From Eukaryota sp. TZLM1-RC (Eukaryota; Metamonada: BaSk clade): a stretch of 64,000 bases of DNA. Shown in pieces: positions 50,373 through 61,165 of this stretch. The position numbers were made by a program, and so were the translations under genes. The notes below the pieces were generated by a model that was not told the DNA's origin, searched no databases, and saw only the letters and a list, made by a program, of their open reading frames with translations. Each line of letters begins with the position of its first letter. The stretch's first letter is position 1. The stretch spans positions 1,488,001-1,552,000 of the forward strand of contig JAUPSS010000003.1 in NCBI GenBank assembly GCA_040285825.1, in the 5' to 3' direction.

Positions 50373-53072
50373 CTATCTCAGCACAGAATGACCAGAAACT
50401 TCACCAGAGAGTCTACTCAGATCTTGAAAAACCAACAACAAATGCTGGAAGTTTGTCAACAGTTGCGAATAGTCACCATTAATCAAGCAAAACTCCAGCT
50501 GTGAAAGTAATGTACTAGAATCAGCTTGAATCTGCGCCACAGGAGAAGTGGAAAGAATGCTTTGAATATCAGCTCTAGAGAAATGAGGGACAATGGAAGG
50601 ACTTAATTCATTGGGATCCAGCACCTTGGAGCGGAGTTTGGGCTCACAAAAAGTGATTAATTGCTGCATTTGATCACCAAAAACCTTCACAATGGATCTA
50701 ATTATATCAATAAATGACTGATTGACCTTTTTTCTGATTGATTTTGATTGACTTTCAGATGTCAATTTCAAAGAAGACACTTGAGACTCTAAAAATTCCA
50801 CCTTCTCCGATAAGGAATTTGATTCTTCTTTGTTGGTCTTCAAAGATGACGTGAGGTCTTGAATAGTCTTTTTCTGAGCTTTTAAAGTCTCGGTGAGATT
50901 CTTTAACCGTGAATTCAGCATTTTAATTTCATTTCTCTTTTCCCCAACAACAGACTCTAATTCTGAAATTTTCGTCCTGAGCACATCAACTTGATCTTCA
51001 TTACGACTATCAGTTCTTGATCTGTGTTGCTGCAACTTGGAATTTAATTTAGAAACTTCCTTTTGTAAATGAGAAAGTTTTGAATGTTCTGATTCCATAA
51101 CAGACGAAAAAGCTTCTTTTTCTTCTCTAAGAGCCTCAACCTCTGGCCGCAGAGTTTCTAAAAGGTTATCTTTTCTCTTGACGTCGTGAGAAAGTTGTTT
51201 TATTTTAGATTTTAGACCAGAAACCTCATTAATCATTCGGCTATTGGTTTCCTTTTGCTCTTTCAGCTCAGTTAATAACCTTTTCCTCTCAGAATGATTG
51301 CTTGCGGGCTTTTGAGTCACTTTTTTCGCCTTGTCTACTTCAACATGATCCTTTTCCCTATATTGTTGCAACAATTGAACAAACTTTTCCCTATCAGCTT
51401 CCCTTTCAGCAGTTATCAACTGGTTTCTTTTATTTAATAAAGCAATTCTATTAGAAAGAACTGTGAGTTTTAATATTTTTTGAAGGGAAACATCCGCAAT
51501 AAAGGAAGCATTTAAACAAACCTTAGCCTTCATTCCACCCATTTTAGTAATTGACCGTTCATAAAAGGAAACCCGTCTTCGTAAGTCAGAAATGATTGAT
51601 TTCTGTCCAGAAATAAGACTGGCAGCGCGATTAACCCTTATTTTTCTTGGTGAAAGGGCCGCTAAATGAGCCCTAGACGTAATCACAGTTGCCATTGTAT
51701 CTGACTGCAACTGATTGATTGATTCCAGACAGTTTCCTTCTACATTCCGCATTTCCTCCAAGACCTCTATCACCGTCTGAACAAAAGATACTCCTTCTTC
51801 CAACTCAGCAGATCCAAACCAATTACTCACAGCTGGAGCATTTGACAAGAGTGTGGGGATTGTCTTGTCGGGAAGGTCTATAGAGGGAAAGACTGGAAGT
51901 TGAGTGGTGAAGGGGTCAGTTTGGGAGTACTTTTGGACCTTTCTGAATGGGATTACTTGAATTCCTACTGATTGAAATGATTTTTCTTGTTCTTGACAGT
52001 CGGAAAGTTCTTTTCTTACAGTTTCCAGCTCATTTTGACACTTGTCATAATCAATATTGAGCTGATCACGTTCCTTTCTAATTGTCTCAACTTCCTCTCT
52101 CAACAACCTCACCTGTCGCGCCAGTGAATCCCTTTCAGCCTCAACCTGTGACACTCTTCCCAATATTTCAAGTCTTGAGACTTCCTCTGACTTGTAGTCT
52201 TCTTTTACCTTGGACAATTGCTCTTCCAAAATATTGTACTCTTGAATTAGGCTCTCTTGATCATGCATAGAAGCTCCTAGTTTGGCTTCCAAAAGATTAT
52301 TATCGTGTGATAATTGGCTCAATTCTTTTGATTTAATCTCCATTTGTACTTCAAACTCTGCGCATTTGTTCATGTAGTTTGAGCATTCTTGTCTTAATCT
52401 CGATATAACCCTACAGGCTTCTTTTAACTGAGTTAATTCTAGGTCAGATTTCGATTGACTTTGATGGAATTCCTGAGAAACTGTTTGAACACTCATATCG
52501 GCAACTTCTTTTTGAGCTGACTGACTAATGATTGACAGTTCTGATTGAAGTTCAGACAACCTTTCCGTTTGCTTACTCAATTGAATATTTTGCCTCTGAA
52601 TAATACTGGATGACTGTGAATCCAAGGCCGAGAGCTTCTCAATCCTCAAGTAACACGTCTCTAATTCCTTCTCCTTCTCGCTTAGTGAAAGTAACAAATC
52701 TTTCTTGCTGGCACGAAGGTCTGAAAGAGAGGAATTTGCCTTTGAAAGTTTGGAATGAAGTTCAGTAAGTTCAGAGGTCTTCTGCTCATTGGACTCTAAA
52801 AGTTCATGTATATCGGTGTAGGTGAGACCAGTTTGGATCAACTTAGTGGACGTATCAGTAGGGGAAGTTGAGGATGTAGAGGATAAAAGATGAAGTTTAT
52901 TCTCAAGTTGTTGAATGACAGACTCATACTGTTGATTGGATGACGACAATTGTGCTGCAAGATCATCACGTTTTGAACGAACATCAGCGAGAGAAGATCT
53001 GAGTTCTGCAATGGTTCTGTCCTTCGCCTGAAAAGCTGCTAAGACTCTTCTAGAAGTCTCTTCCTCCAACAT
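50373..53072 (-). CDS. Long coiled-coil protein, family unknown
   Basis: This encodes 899 residues, almost entirely heptad-rich (LAAQLSSSNQQYESVIQQLE; LREEVETIRKERDQLNIDYD; LSEKVEFLESQVSSLKL). A break near residues 375-480 is less helical and proline-containing (PVFPSIDLPDKTIPTLL). The C-terminal 100 residues look globular-helical (SFIDIIRSIVKVFGDQMQQL). There is no motor, kinase or membrane segment. Such proteins are often structural parts of centrosomes, basal bodies or Golgi, but nothing here proves any of these. It is divergent with the protease at 55052; their starts would be about 34 bases apart without the LINE. Confidence 0.85.
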   Translation of the reverse strand: MLEEETSRRVLAAFQAKDRTIAELRSSLADVRSKRDDLAAQLSSSNQQYESVIQQLENKLHLLSSTSSTSPTDTSTKLIQTGLTYTDIHELLESNEQKTSELTELHSKLSKANSSLSDLRASKKDLLLSLSEKEKELETCYLRIEKLSALDSQSSSIIQRQNIQLSKQTERLSELQSELSIISQSAQKEVADMSVQTVSQEFHQSQSKSDLELTQLKEACRVISRLRQECSNYMNKCAEFEVQMEIKSKELSQLSHDNNLLEAKLGASMHDQESLIQEYNILEEQLSKVKEDYKSEEVSRLEILGRVSQVEAERDSLARQVRLLREEVETIRKERDQLNIDYDKCQNELETVRKELSDCQEQEKSFQSVGIQVIPFRKVQKYSQTDPFTTQLPVFPSIDLPDKTIPTLLSNAPAVSNWFGSAELEEGVSFVQTVIEVLEEMRNVEGNCLESINQLQSDTMATVITSRAHLAALSPRKIRVNRAASLISGQKSIISDLRRRVSFYERSITKMGGMKAKVCLNASFIADVSLQKILKLTVLSNRIALLNKRNQLITAEREADREKFVQLLQQYREKDHVEVDKAKKVTQKPASNHSERKRLLTELKEQKETNSRMINEVSGLKSKIKQLSHDVKRKDNLLETLRPEVEALREEKEAFSSVMESEHSKLSHLQKEVSKLNSKLQQHRSRTDSRNEDQVDVLRTKISELESVVGEKRNEIKMLNSRLKNLTETLKAQKKTIQDLTSSLKTNKEESNSLSEKVEFLESQVSSLKLTSESQSKSIRKKVNQSFIDIIRSIVKVFGDQMQQLITFCEPKLRSKVLDPNELSPSIVPHFSRADIQSILSTSPVAQIQADSSTLLSQLEFCLINGDYSQLLTNFQHLLLVFQDLSRLSGEVSGHSVLR

Positions 53073-53101
53073 TGTAACATTAAATTAAGATAAAGAGAAT
53101 T

Positions 53102-55031
53102 TATTATTTGTATTGTTGCTTATATGGATGACATTTCTATTATCGGTTCTTGTGAAAGCATTTGTAGGGTTTCTGAAGGCAATGCTGCGAAATACAACGA
53201 CAACGGATGAGCCTTGAGTCCAGCTAAATGTCTCTTGATTGGAAGAACAAAACAATCTTCATTGATTGATGGTATTCAACTTCCCTTTATTAATTATGAA
53301 CAACAAACCTTGGAGTTTCTTGGATGTTGGTTATGTATTTTACATGAAATTTATTCCCAGTTGAACAATTTATTGGAGAATTTTGACAAAAATCTTAGTT
53401 TTATTGCTGAATTTGATATTGAAAAACACATCAAATATTTTATTTTAAAAATTTGTTATTCTGGAAAATTCACTCATATTTTAAGGTCAACTCCTCCTTC
53501 AGTGTCTCTTGATTTTTGTAGATCCTTCAACAAACTTCGGGTCCAATTTTTTTCCTCATTATTGGAGGTAAATGAATCTTTAATTCGAAGTCATGTTTTT
53601 TGTTCTGCTGATTTAGGTGGAATTGGTTTCACGAAATCTTCGATTTTATGTAAAGCAGCTTTTTTAGGAGGTGGAAAAAATTTTGTTTTTGAATTTTTTC
53701 AAAGGTTTCCTTATGATATTCATATGATCCATGGTGAATCATATTTTTATTTGAATCAACTTCAATTCAATTTGCCATTATTAATAGATTACCGCGGTTT
53801 TTCAATCGAATTAGAGAAGCTTTAGCTAGACAGCAAGCAAATCAAGATTTTGTAGAGGAAATCTTGGTTTAATGATAGTCGTCCCATTAGTTATGATTTA
53901 ATTTAATCAAGTGTGCAAATTCAATAAATATATTATCAACTTCAAATCGAATTAGATAATTTGCCTAGTGATAACTGGATTCAGTGTTTTCCTCAAAATG
54001 TTCAAGAAATTCCCACCCGATCACTTCCAAATTTACGTTTTTCCTTGAAAAACATCAGCACCATGTGGTTAAATTATATGAAGGCTTGGATTATGAAGTA
54101 AATTTTGGCTTGGCCAAAACAGAAAATACCGCTTTTGGTAATTTTTTAAAGGATATTCGTGATAGCTCTGCTGCTGCTTTAGTCACTCAAATTCCCTCTG
54201 TTTATGGACTTTCGTTCAAAAACAATGAATGGTTTTTAAACATACGTTTGCGTTGTTTTCTGTGGCCAAACAATTTGCCCATTCATTTAACTTGTAATTG
54301 TGGTAAACCTTTTTTGTATACTCATCTCTTGAACTGTCAACGTTTCACAACATTGAGAAGCAAAGTGCATAATAATGTCAGACACCAAATTTATGTAATG
54401 TGCAAATCCCATGGAGTAGATTCCTTTTGAGAGCCGTTGTTATCAAAATTAATTCTTGATGACCCCAATATTGATAGTAGGCGTTACAACAGAGCTTCTA
54501 TGTGTCTGACAAGAGGTGATCTAGTTGTTCCCGGTTTAAATGGTAGTTTTACTATTTTAGATGCCATTTCTATTGACCCTGATAATTCTTCTAACGAACA
54601 TCTCATCAACTCGGATGTAAATAATCCTCTTCTTGCAGGCGAAATACATAAAATTGCAAAATATGCGGAACCCATTTCCTCAGTTAATGAAAATTCTCAT
54701 GCCCAATATAATTTTTGTCCCTTGTTTTTCTTTGCTTGGATCTCTAGGTAAGGCTGCTATGGCTTTCCTTGAGGATTTTGTTGTAGTTGTAAAGAGAAGA
54801 ACTGGAAGAATTTTCAATCGTGTTGACTGGCAAAACAGGATTGTATTATCTATTTTTATGGGAATGGTAAAACTAATTTCTGATTCACTCTCTTCTTTGG
54901 GGAAATTTTCTGAATCTTTAGCAATCAATTGTTTTGATGTAGGGGAGACAGGCTTTGAGGATGTGGAGTTTTAATTGTGTATTTTATGTTTTCATATTTC
55001 TTGTTGATGGAATAAAATAACATAATCAAAA
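53102..55031 (+). mobile_element. 5'-truncated LINE (family A relative) with 15-bp target duplication
   Basis: AAGATAAAGAGAATT occurs at 53087-53101 and 55032-55046. The element starts at the RT YMDD motif (IVAYMDDISIIGS), continues through FLGCWL and GGIGFTKSSILCKAAFLGGG, then zinc finger (LTCNCGKPFLYTHLLNCQ), NNVRHQIYVMCK and RGDLVVPGLNGSFTILDAIS, and ends FNRVDWQNRIVLSIF plus a stop at 54974. Frame changes and stops (53211, 54430) are present. It carries a nested family B tail at 53766-53934. It separates two divergent genes. Confidence 0.88.
53766..53934 (+). mobile_element. Nested LINE tail (family B)
   Basis: ATCAACTTCAA flanks at 53755-53765 and 53935-53945. The 169-base insert is the family B terminus (from TTCAATTTGCCATTATTAAT to CAAATTCAATAAATAT). 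Removing it restores the host LINE reading NQLQ-LELDNLP. Confidence 0.85.
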
Positions 55032-55051
55032 AAGATAAAGAGAATTGTTGA

Positions 55052-58000
55052 ATGGTAATTTCGACCTTTATGGTGAATTTGACAGCAATTCTGCTTGTGC
55101 TTGCTGCTGTGGCTGTTATCTGCTCAGCAGAGAGCGCTTCTCTCAAGAATGGAGTGCCACCTCTGTTCAATGCAACATTGCAATTAGATGAATCCTATCA
55201 TCAACTTATTGTCCAAGCTTCATCACGAACTTCTCTTGATCAGCTTGATGATATCTTTGTTGGTGAGTACGTTCCGGTCAATAGCTATTTTGTTTACACA
55301 ATGTCGTCAGAGGCCGTTCTGTCACTTAGTGTCCACTCGGACTTCACTGTCTATCACTATCCCCCTGACATGCGCATTTCCAAAGCTCTTTATTCACAAC
55401 GCGTTTACGAAAAGGGGCCAATAAAAGCTACAGTTGTGCTTGTACCGTCAACATTCATCAATTCTACCCACTCTTCTATCCAAGACATTGTTAATGAAGT
55501 TTCTGACCTTGAAGATGTACAAGACGTCACAATCACCTCAGCCAGCTCTTTGGTCATTACCATTTCTTCTTCCCGTAGTCTGTCCACTCTTGCCAGTATC
55601 CCCTTTGTTCATTGGGTTGAGCTTAAACACCGTATTAGTTTATTAAACTATGAAGCTGTGACCAATACTGTAGGTTCTGCGGAGTCTTTAACAAACTTTT
55701 ACTCGAAAAACCTTGATGGAAGAGACCAAGTCATTGCCATTACTGATTCAGGACTTGATGCTGGTTCGTGCTTCTTTAGAGATCCTAATCATGGATTTCC
55801 TTACGATTCTGTCAACAACGATCATCGCAAGGTAATTCATTACAGAGTTCTTGGAGATGGTCAAGATCTAGAGTCTGGCCATGGGACTCATGTGGCAGGA
55901 AGTGTAGGTGGTAAAGACTTGAATGATGACTCAAACCCTAACAATGGAGTTGCAATAGAGTCAAAGTTTGTCATTACAGACATTGGGCAGGGAAGAGGTT
56001 TGGTAGATCCAGATGATTTGTATCAAAATCTTTTTTCAAACCATTATGCCAAATCAGCTAAGATTGATACAAATTCTTGGGGATATGTCACCCCAGAGTA
56101 CATTGACGCCTCCCACCAAGCAGATAGATTTGCCTATGATAACCCCGATTATCTCTTAATCTTTGCTGCTGGAAATGACGGAGAATATGGAACCAACACA
56201 GTCATTAGCCCAGGTAACGCCAAGAATGTTCTGACTGTTGGTGCTACCCATACCACTAAGCAGGGGTTTATTGACGCCTGCTGTGTTGGTGATAGCTGTT
56301 GTGATTCTATTGATGAAATTAGAAAAACCAAGCACACGCCTGAACACCTTGCTGGATATTCCTCAATTGGACCTACTGTGGATCTTCGGTTTAAACCTGA
56401 TATACTTGCAGTTGGAGGATTCACCAGGTCTGCGGCTTCTCATTCTTCTTCAAGCCACTGTTCGTCTACCGCCATGAGGGGTACTTCTATGGCGACTCCG
56501 TTGGTAGCAGGTGCTGCTGCTTTAGTTAGGCAATATTTTGTAGAAGGTCATTATTCACGTGGAACGGTCAATAACCCCAAATCATCATTAATCAAAGCAG
56601 TTTTGATTGCTGGAGCTCAATCAATCAAATATGATAATGAACATCATAAACTACCTCAATCACCTTCTTTTTTCCAGGGAAACGGTAGAATGAATCTAAC
56701 CCGGTCACTTTCCTTGGATGACAGTCACTTTCTTTATGTTTCTGATGATTTGACTTTCACTTCAAGTTCTGACACTTTTGAATTTTTTATTAATGTTGAG
56801 GAAGTTTCTACTGATGTTCCCTTCAAAATTGTTTTAACTTGGACTGATCCTCCTGCTGATGTTGCTTCAAAATTTGCTCTTGTCAATGACCTTGACTTGA
56901 CAGTCAGTAACCCTAATCACGATTTGATTTACGGAAACCACGGAAACTCCCCCGATATACTCAACAATGTAGAATCAGTTCAACCAGAACAGATTACAGG
57001 GATTTATAGACTCAAAGTTTCTTGTAATCGTTTGGTCACGTCAAGTCAAGCATTTTCTTTAGCTGTGGTCGCTCATAAAGCGTCAGTTCTTGACCGCTAC
57101 TCATCTACAGTCGTTGATTACCTGTCAAAATGTCCACTTGATTGCAATTCAGTAGGGACTTGCAACACTGCTACTGGGTCATGTTTTTGCCCTTCAAGCC
57201 ACTTTGGAGAAGCTTGTGAATTCACCATTTGCCCCAATAATTGTTCAGAAAGAGGTCAATGTAGTAATGGAAAATGTGATTGTCATACAGGATTTATGGG
57301 TGTTGACTGTTCGATCGGGTTTTGTGGGGGAGTTGTGACCTTAACGTCCAGAAGTGGTGTTATTTCAGATCATTCTGGGGGCTCTTCACTTTCCCATTAC
57401 GCTATTGATTCAAACTGTTTTTGGATTATTTCTCCTACTTTGAAGGCAAACGAACGAATTGTTTTGGAATTTAGTAGAGTTGCTACCGAATTCTTTTTTG
57501 ATACTCTTACCGTTCAGGAAAATTCTTTTGCTGGTAGAGAATTACTTAAAGTTTCCGGTCATCCTTCCAATTTACCCGATCCAATCATCAGCAAAGTTCC
57601 CCTTTATATTTCCTTTAATTCTGATGAAAGCGTCAACTCTTATGGTATTGAATTTACCTGGAAAGTAATTGAAGACGGTAGCTCGATAGCTTCTGAATTT
57701 GATTGCTTTTCTGTTGGTACCTTATCAAGTTCTGGTAAATGTTCCTGTTCCCAAGGTTATTATGGTGATTTTTGTTCTGATTTGGCTTGCGAAAAGAATA
57801 CTAGCTTGCCTTTATTTATTCATAATTTTGAATACTTTTATGATGGAAACAGAACTCCCCAAAAGACGTTCTTTGAATCTGGAAGTGTTACGGACAGATT
57901 TAAGGGTCCAATTTCCAGTATTAAAGCAAAATCTGAAAATTCTGATAAGCCTTTTCTGGGTACTGTTGCAAACTCGCTTTCAGGATATTGTATTGATGAG

Positions 58001-58429
58001 TTGGCTCCACATAAGAGACTCTTGGCTACTGGGTCTGTTGCTAAGGGCACTATTGGATCTTCAGCTCATTCTGTGATTTTTGATTTTGATATTAAAGTTT
58101 CTAAATTCGAGGTTGATTTCTATTATGATGGTACAGAACAATCAACCATTTCTCTCGTTTCCTCTCCTTCATCAAACTCTGCTCTCCATGCCAGTGGTAG
58201 TGCCAAATCATCATGTCAAGGCGGCATTGATTCTTTATACGGAGGAACTCTGGTGTTTGAATCAAGTGATACCATTGAGGAAATTGAAGTTAAAGCAGAA
58301 GGTACAAATAACTTGCTCATCAGCGAAGTACGTGTTCAAGGTGTATGTAGTGGAGTAAAAGAAAATGTATTTTCTTTTAAACTTTTAATTCTTGTTGTTG
58401 CAGTGTTGGTAGTGGTCTTTTCTCAGTGA
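55052..58429 (+). CDS. Secreted or surface subtilisin-like (S8) serine protease with EGF and CUB-like domains
   Basis: This encodes 1125 residues. A signal peptide is visible (residues about 8-26, VNLTAILLVLAAVAVICSA). A prodomain-like region precedes the peptidase. The catalytic triad is Asp in AITDSGLD (about 231), His in GHGTHVAGSVGG (about 279) and Ser in GTSMATPLVAGAAAL (about 478). A beta-sandwich (P-domain-like) follows (FKIVLTWTDPPAD, then LVNDLDLTV). EGF-like repeats lie near 694-760 (CPLDCNSVGTC; CPNNCSERGQCSNGKCDCHT). A CUB-like region follows (CGGVVTLTS...NCFWIISP), then a third EGF (GKCSCSQGYYGDFC). The C-terminus is hydrophobic (LLILVVAVLVVVF), so it may be membrane- or GPI-anchored. 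The peptidase with insertion resembles the KP-43/Dictyostelium type. The ATG lies five bases after a LINE target duplication. Confidence 0.93.
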   Translation: MVISTFMVNLTAILLVLAAVAVICSAESASLKNGVPPLFNATLQLDESYHQLIVQASSRTSLDQLDDIFVGEYVPVNSYFVYTMSSEAVLSLSVHSDFTVYHYPPDMRISKALYSQRVYEKGPIKATVVLVPSTFINSTHSSIQDIVNEVSDLEDVQDVTITSASSLVITISSSRSLSTLASIPFVHWVELKHRISLLNYEAVTNTVGSAESLTNFYSKNLDGRDQVIAITDSGLDAGSCFFRDPNHGFPYDSVNNDHRKVIHYRVLGDGQDLESGHGTHVAGSVGGKDLNDDSNPNNGVAIESKFVITDIGQGRGLVDPDDLYQNLFSNHYAKSAKIDTNSWGYVTPEYIDASHQADRFAYDNPDYLLIFAAGNDGEYGTNTVISPGNAKNVLTVGATHTTKQGFIDACCVGDSCCDSIDEIRKTKHTPEHLAGYSSIGPTVDLRFKPDILAVGGFTRSAASHSSSSHCSSTAMRGTSMATPLVAGAAALVRQYFVEGHYSRGTVNNPKSSLIKAVLIAGAQSIKYDNEHHKLPQSPSFFQGNGRMNLTRSLSLDDSHFLYVSDDLTFTSSSDTFEFFINVEEVSTDVPFKIVLTWTDPPADVASKFALVNDLDLTVSNPNHDLIYGNHGNSPDILNNVESVQPEQITGIYRLKVSCNRLVTSSQAFSLAVVAHKASVLDRYSSTVVDYLSKCPLDCNSVGTCNTATGSCFCPSSHFGEACEFTICPNNCSERGQCSNGKCDCHTGFMGVDCSIGFCGGVVTLTSRSGVISDHSGGSSLSHYAIDSNCFWIISPTLKANERIVLEFSRVATEFFFDTLTVQENSFAGRELLKVSGHPSNLPDPIISKVPLYISFNSDESVNSYGIEFTWKVIEDGSSIASEFDCFSVGTLSSSGKCSCSQGYYGDFCSDLACEKNTSLPLFIHNFEYFYDGNRTPQKTFFESGSVTDRFKGPISSIKAKSENSDKPFLGTVANSLSGYCIDELAPHKRLLATGSVAKGTIGSSAHSVIFDFDIKVSKFEVDFYYDGTEQSTISLVSSPSSNSALHASGSAKSSCQGGIDSLYGGTLVFESSDTIEEIEVKAEGTNNLLISEVRVQGVCSGVKENVFSFKLLILVVAVLVVVFSQ

Positions 58430-58549
58430 TGTGTACATATAGTTTTTTACATAAAGCATTTTTGTCTATTTCTGTTTTGTTTGATGAATTAATTAATTAA
58501 TGACTAAAAAATAAATACACAAAATAACCCAAAATAACCTGAGTTACCA

Positions 58550-59776
58550 CTATCGAAAAACTCGAACCCTATCTGACTTCTTTTTTCTTTCTTTTTCCAA
58601 CATTCTATCCTTGTATTCTTTAACTTGATCATTTACCAAAACAAAAAACCCTCCAAGATCCAGGTCTTGCCCCAAGCCCTTGACGGCCCTTGCAGAAATG
58701 TTACTGGTCGGAGCTACAATCTTTAGCACATCTGAAATTACCGAAACTTTCATAACTCTGTCAGAAGTGGTGGTGGCTGAAAGAGAAGGTGAAGCATTGA
58801 CCTCGATTAGCCAAGGTCTTAGATCAGCATCAATAATAATGTCGTAACCATAGCATTCAAAGCAATGTTTGTCATTTACAATAACATTTTGGCAAGATCT
58901 CAGAGAATGTTCAATCACAAATTCAATTTCATCAAAGCATTTATTTGAAGCTTCAAGTCCATAAACTTGCTCCAAATAAACCCTCAAATTAGCAACAGAC
59001 CATTTACATCCATTCTCTGAATTATAATCTGAATTTGTTTTTTGAATAGCAATATTAGTTAAGTGCACAAAATGATTATCTAATGAATTCAAATCCATAG
59101 AGTATTGTTGAGTACAGAATCTTGCAAACCCATGACGATGTATAAACGCCTGCAGGGGTCTGTAAGAAGTTACCAAGACGTACAATCTCAAATCAAACTT
59201 CCTTCCACCTATTAATAAAGGATTATGAATGTATTTCGAAGCAACATAGGAATCTCGTGCAGAAACGTTTGTATTGTTGTTCCATCTCTTAACAAACTTT
59301 TGGAGCTGAGACATTTTGTTTACAATAAAGACCCCGTGGCCTTGTGCTCTGGCTGAAGGTTTAAGGATCCATAGAGTATTGGAATTACGACGATAGTGGT
59401 CAAGAAAGAGAGGAAGTTCTGCAGGCAGGGAGAAAGTAGCAGGAACAAGTTCTAATTGTACATACTCTCCATTAGAAAGACGGTCTGCTAAAGGGTTTCC
59501 TTCTCTTTCCAGTTCTTTACGGTATCGCTTAATGTTTTTGACAAGAAGGTCTTTACGTGTAAGTTCAAAGTGATTAGGAAAGTGATTTATGAGTTGTTCA
59601 TCAGAGAGCCTATATCTGGTTTCTGGATTAAAAATGTGCTTGATTGTGTGTACAGAAGCCCAATAAACATTCCAGTCTTCATCAGAAGAAGAGCGATTCC
59701 ATCCACGTTTTTCAAAACTAGAAACAACAACGGAGCGCTCACTGTCTACCTTCCATTTGACAGACATATGCTGCAA
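58550..59776 (-). CDS. TTLL1: TTLL1-type tubulin polyglutamylase
   Basis: This encodes 408 residues, close to TTLL1 length. The start MSVKWKVDSERSVVVSSFEK and RGWN match TTLL1. RLSDEQLINHFPNHFELTRK, NIKRYRKELEREG, LWILKPSARAQGHGVFIVNK (ATP grasp), NPLLIGGRKFDLRLYVLVTS, FVHLTNIAIQKTN and YGYDIIIDADLRPWLIEVNA follow in order. TTLL1 adds glutamates to tubulin tails, mostly on axonemes, so the organism likely builds cilia or flagella. The start could be 59776 or the ATG nine bases further in. A LINE with target duplication begins 28 bases upstream. Confidence 0.92.
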   Translation of the reverse strand: MQHMSVKWKVDSERSVVVSSFEKRGWNRSSSDEDWNVYWASVHTIKHIFNPETRYRLSDEQLINHFPNHFELTRKDLLVKNIKRYRKELEREGNPLADRLSNGEYVQLELVPATFSLPAELPLFLDHYRRNSNTLWILKPSARAQGHGVFIVNKMSQLQKFVKRWNNNTNVSARDSYVASKYIHNPLLIGGRKFDLRLYVLVTSYRPLQAFIHRHGFARFCTQQYSMDLNSLDNHFVHLTNIAIQKTNSDYNSENGCKWSVANLRVYLEQVYGLEASNKCFDEIEFVIEHSLRSCQNVIVNDKHCFECYGYDIIIDADLRPWLIEVNASPSLSATTTSDRVMKVSVISDVLKIVAPTSNISARAVKGLGQDLDLGGFFVLVNDQVKEYKDRMLEKERKKKSDRVRVFR

Positions 59777-59819
59777 TGTGAAATTAATTCAAAATTGTTT
59801 TGGAAAATTAATACTTGGA

Positions 59820-60437
59820 ATAAATACTTCAGATCAAGCCAATCTTACACAATTCAGTTCGTGATGTGACATATGAGATGTTTAGGTGTCATGGTTTTAA
59901 TGGGAAAATAGAACCTCTACTGAAACACTACAGTGATAACGATATTTTCAACTGTCGTTGTGGAGATTTGATTGTACCCTTTACTAACTCATCTCAGGCG
60001 GTTGTTGATTTTACTACTGTTGACCCTTGTGCAAAAGTGTACTTGTCTTCAGTTTTTAATGATGAAAATTCGCATCTATGTCAGGCGGAGGCACGTAAGA
60101 ATCAGTTGTATGATGAAGTAATGAGGAATCTTAATCAAAATTTATACTCTTCTTTTGTCTTCATTCCGTTTGCAATTTCGATTTTTGGAAGTATTGGTAA
60201 GATAGGTCAAAAGTTTCTTGATTCTTTTGCCAAGTTATGTCTTGAACGTAACAGATTATTTAACATTTCCATTTGGCGTAATAGAATCATCTTTGCTTTA
60301 TTTCGAAGCTTTCCCAAATACTTGTCTCAGATATTCAAAAAGTTATATAGAAGTGTAAGGGTAGATGTGGAGAATTTTTCTTCTTATAAGTTCTAGCTCT
60401 TAGCTGTATGTTGTCACTCTATAATAATAATAATAAT
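59820..60437 (+). mobile_element. 5'-truncated LINE (family D relative) with 16-bp target duplication and AAT tail
   Basis: AAAATTAATACTTGGA occurs at 59804-59819 and 60438-60453. The frame 59866-60396 is open: MTYEMFRCHGFNGKIEPLLK, RCGDLIVPF, QAVVDFTTVDPC, then VFIPFAISIFGSIGKIGQKF and WRNRIIFALFRSFP. The 3' tail is an AAT repeat (about six units). It lies just upstream of the TTLL1 start. Confidence 0.88.
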
Positions 60438-60453
60438 AAAATTAATACTTGGA

Positions 60454-61155
60454 TGTTTTTCAAATCATTTTTCAGTTTTTTCAAAGTATCGAATTTCGTC
60501 ACAGCAGAATTTTCTTTAATTTGTTTTGTATTTTGCTAGGCAATTTTGGTTGAACACATTGCCACTCTTATAATGCAAATGTATTGATTACACAATAAAT
60601 GGTCAAACATTGTTAGAATTTGCTTACTCTATTACAGAACGCTAATGAAATCCACATACAACAATCAAATTTGATAGTATTGATCATTATCATAAATTGG
60701 TACTAACGACGGAGATGAAACAAAGAAAATGATGGACATACAGGAGGCTTGTATCGTTCAAATGCTTCTTATCCTCTTCCCTTGAGCAAGATCATATTGG
60801 AACTTTGCTTCTGGACTGTAACCATTGTAATTGGAAGAAGGTTAAGAGGTATTGACAAAAGCATCAATTGGAACATGGCAAAATTTATATGGTACGGAAA
60901 GCTCTCATTGCTTGAAAATTTTCCATTGAAAAACTGCTCAACATAAATAATGTAGTACTGGTTTGAAATTCATCAAAAAAAAGTGTCATCTTGTCTTATT
61001 ATAAGGAAGCTTGGTGTACTTCATCTATTTACCCTTGCTATAATGTAATTAAAATTTACTTAATTCTGATGTTACCTGTTCTAATTACCTATTTCTATTG
61101 TTTATGAAATATTTGATGTACTATTTGTATTTTCTATTAAGGGGAAATTTGAACG
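60454..61155. other. Intergenic, nothing recognised
   Basis: AT-rich spacer. A 65-codon frame (60749-60946) has no motif. No repeat structure seen. Confidence 0.4.
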
Positions 61156-61165
61156 GTCTTGTTAT

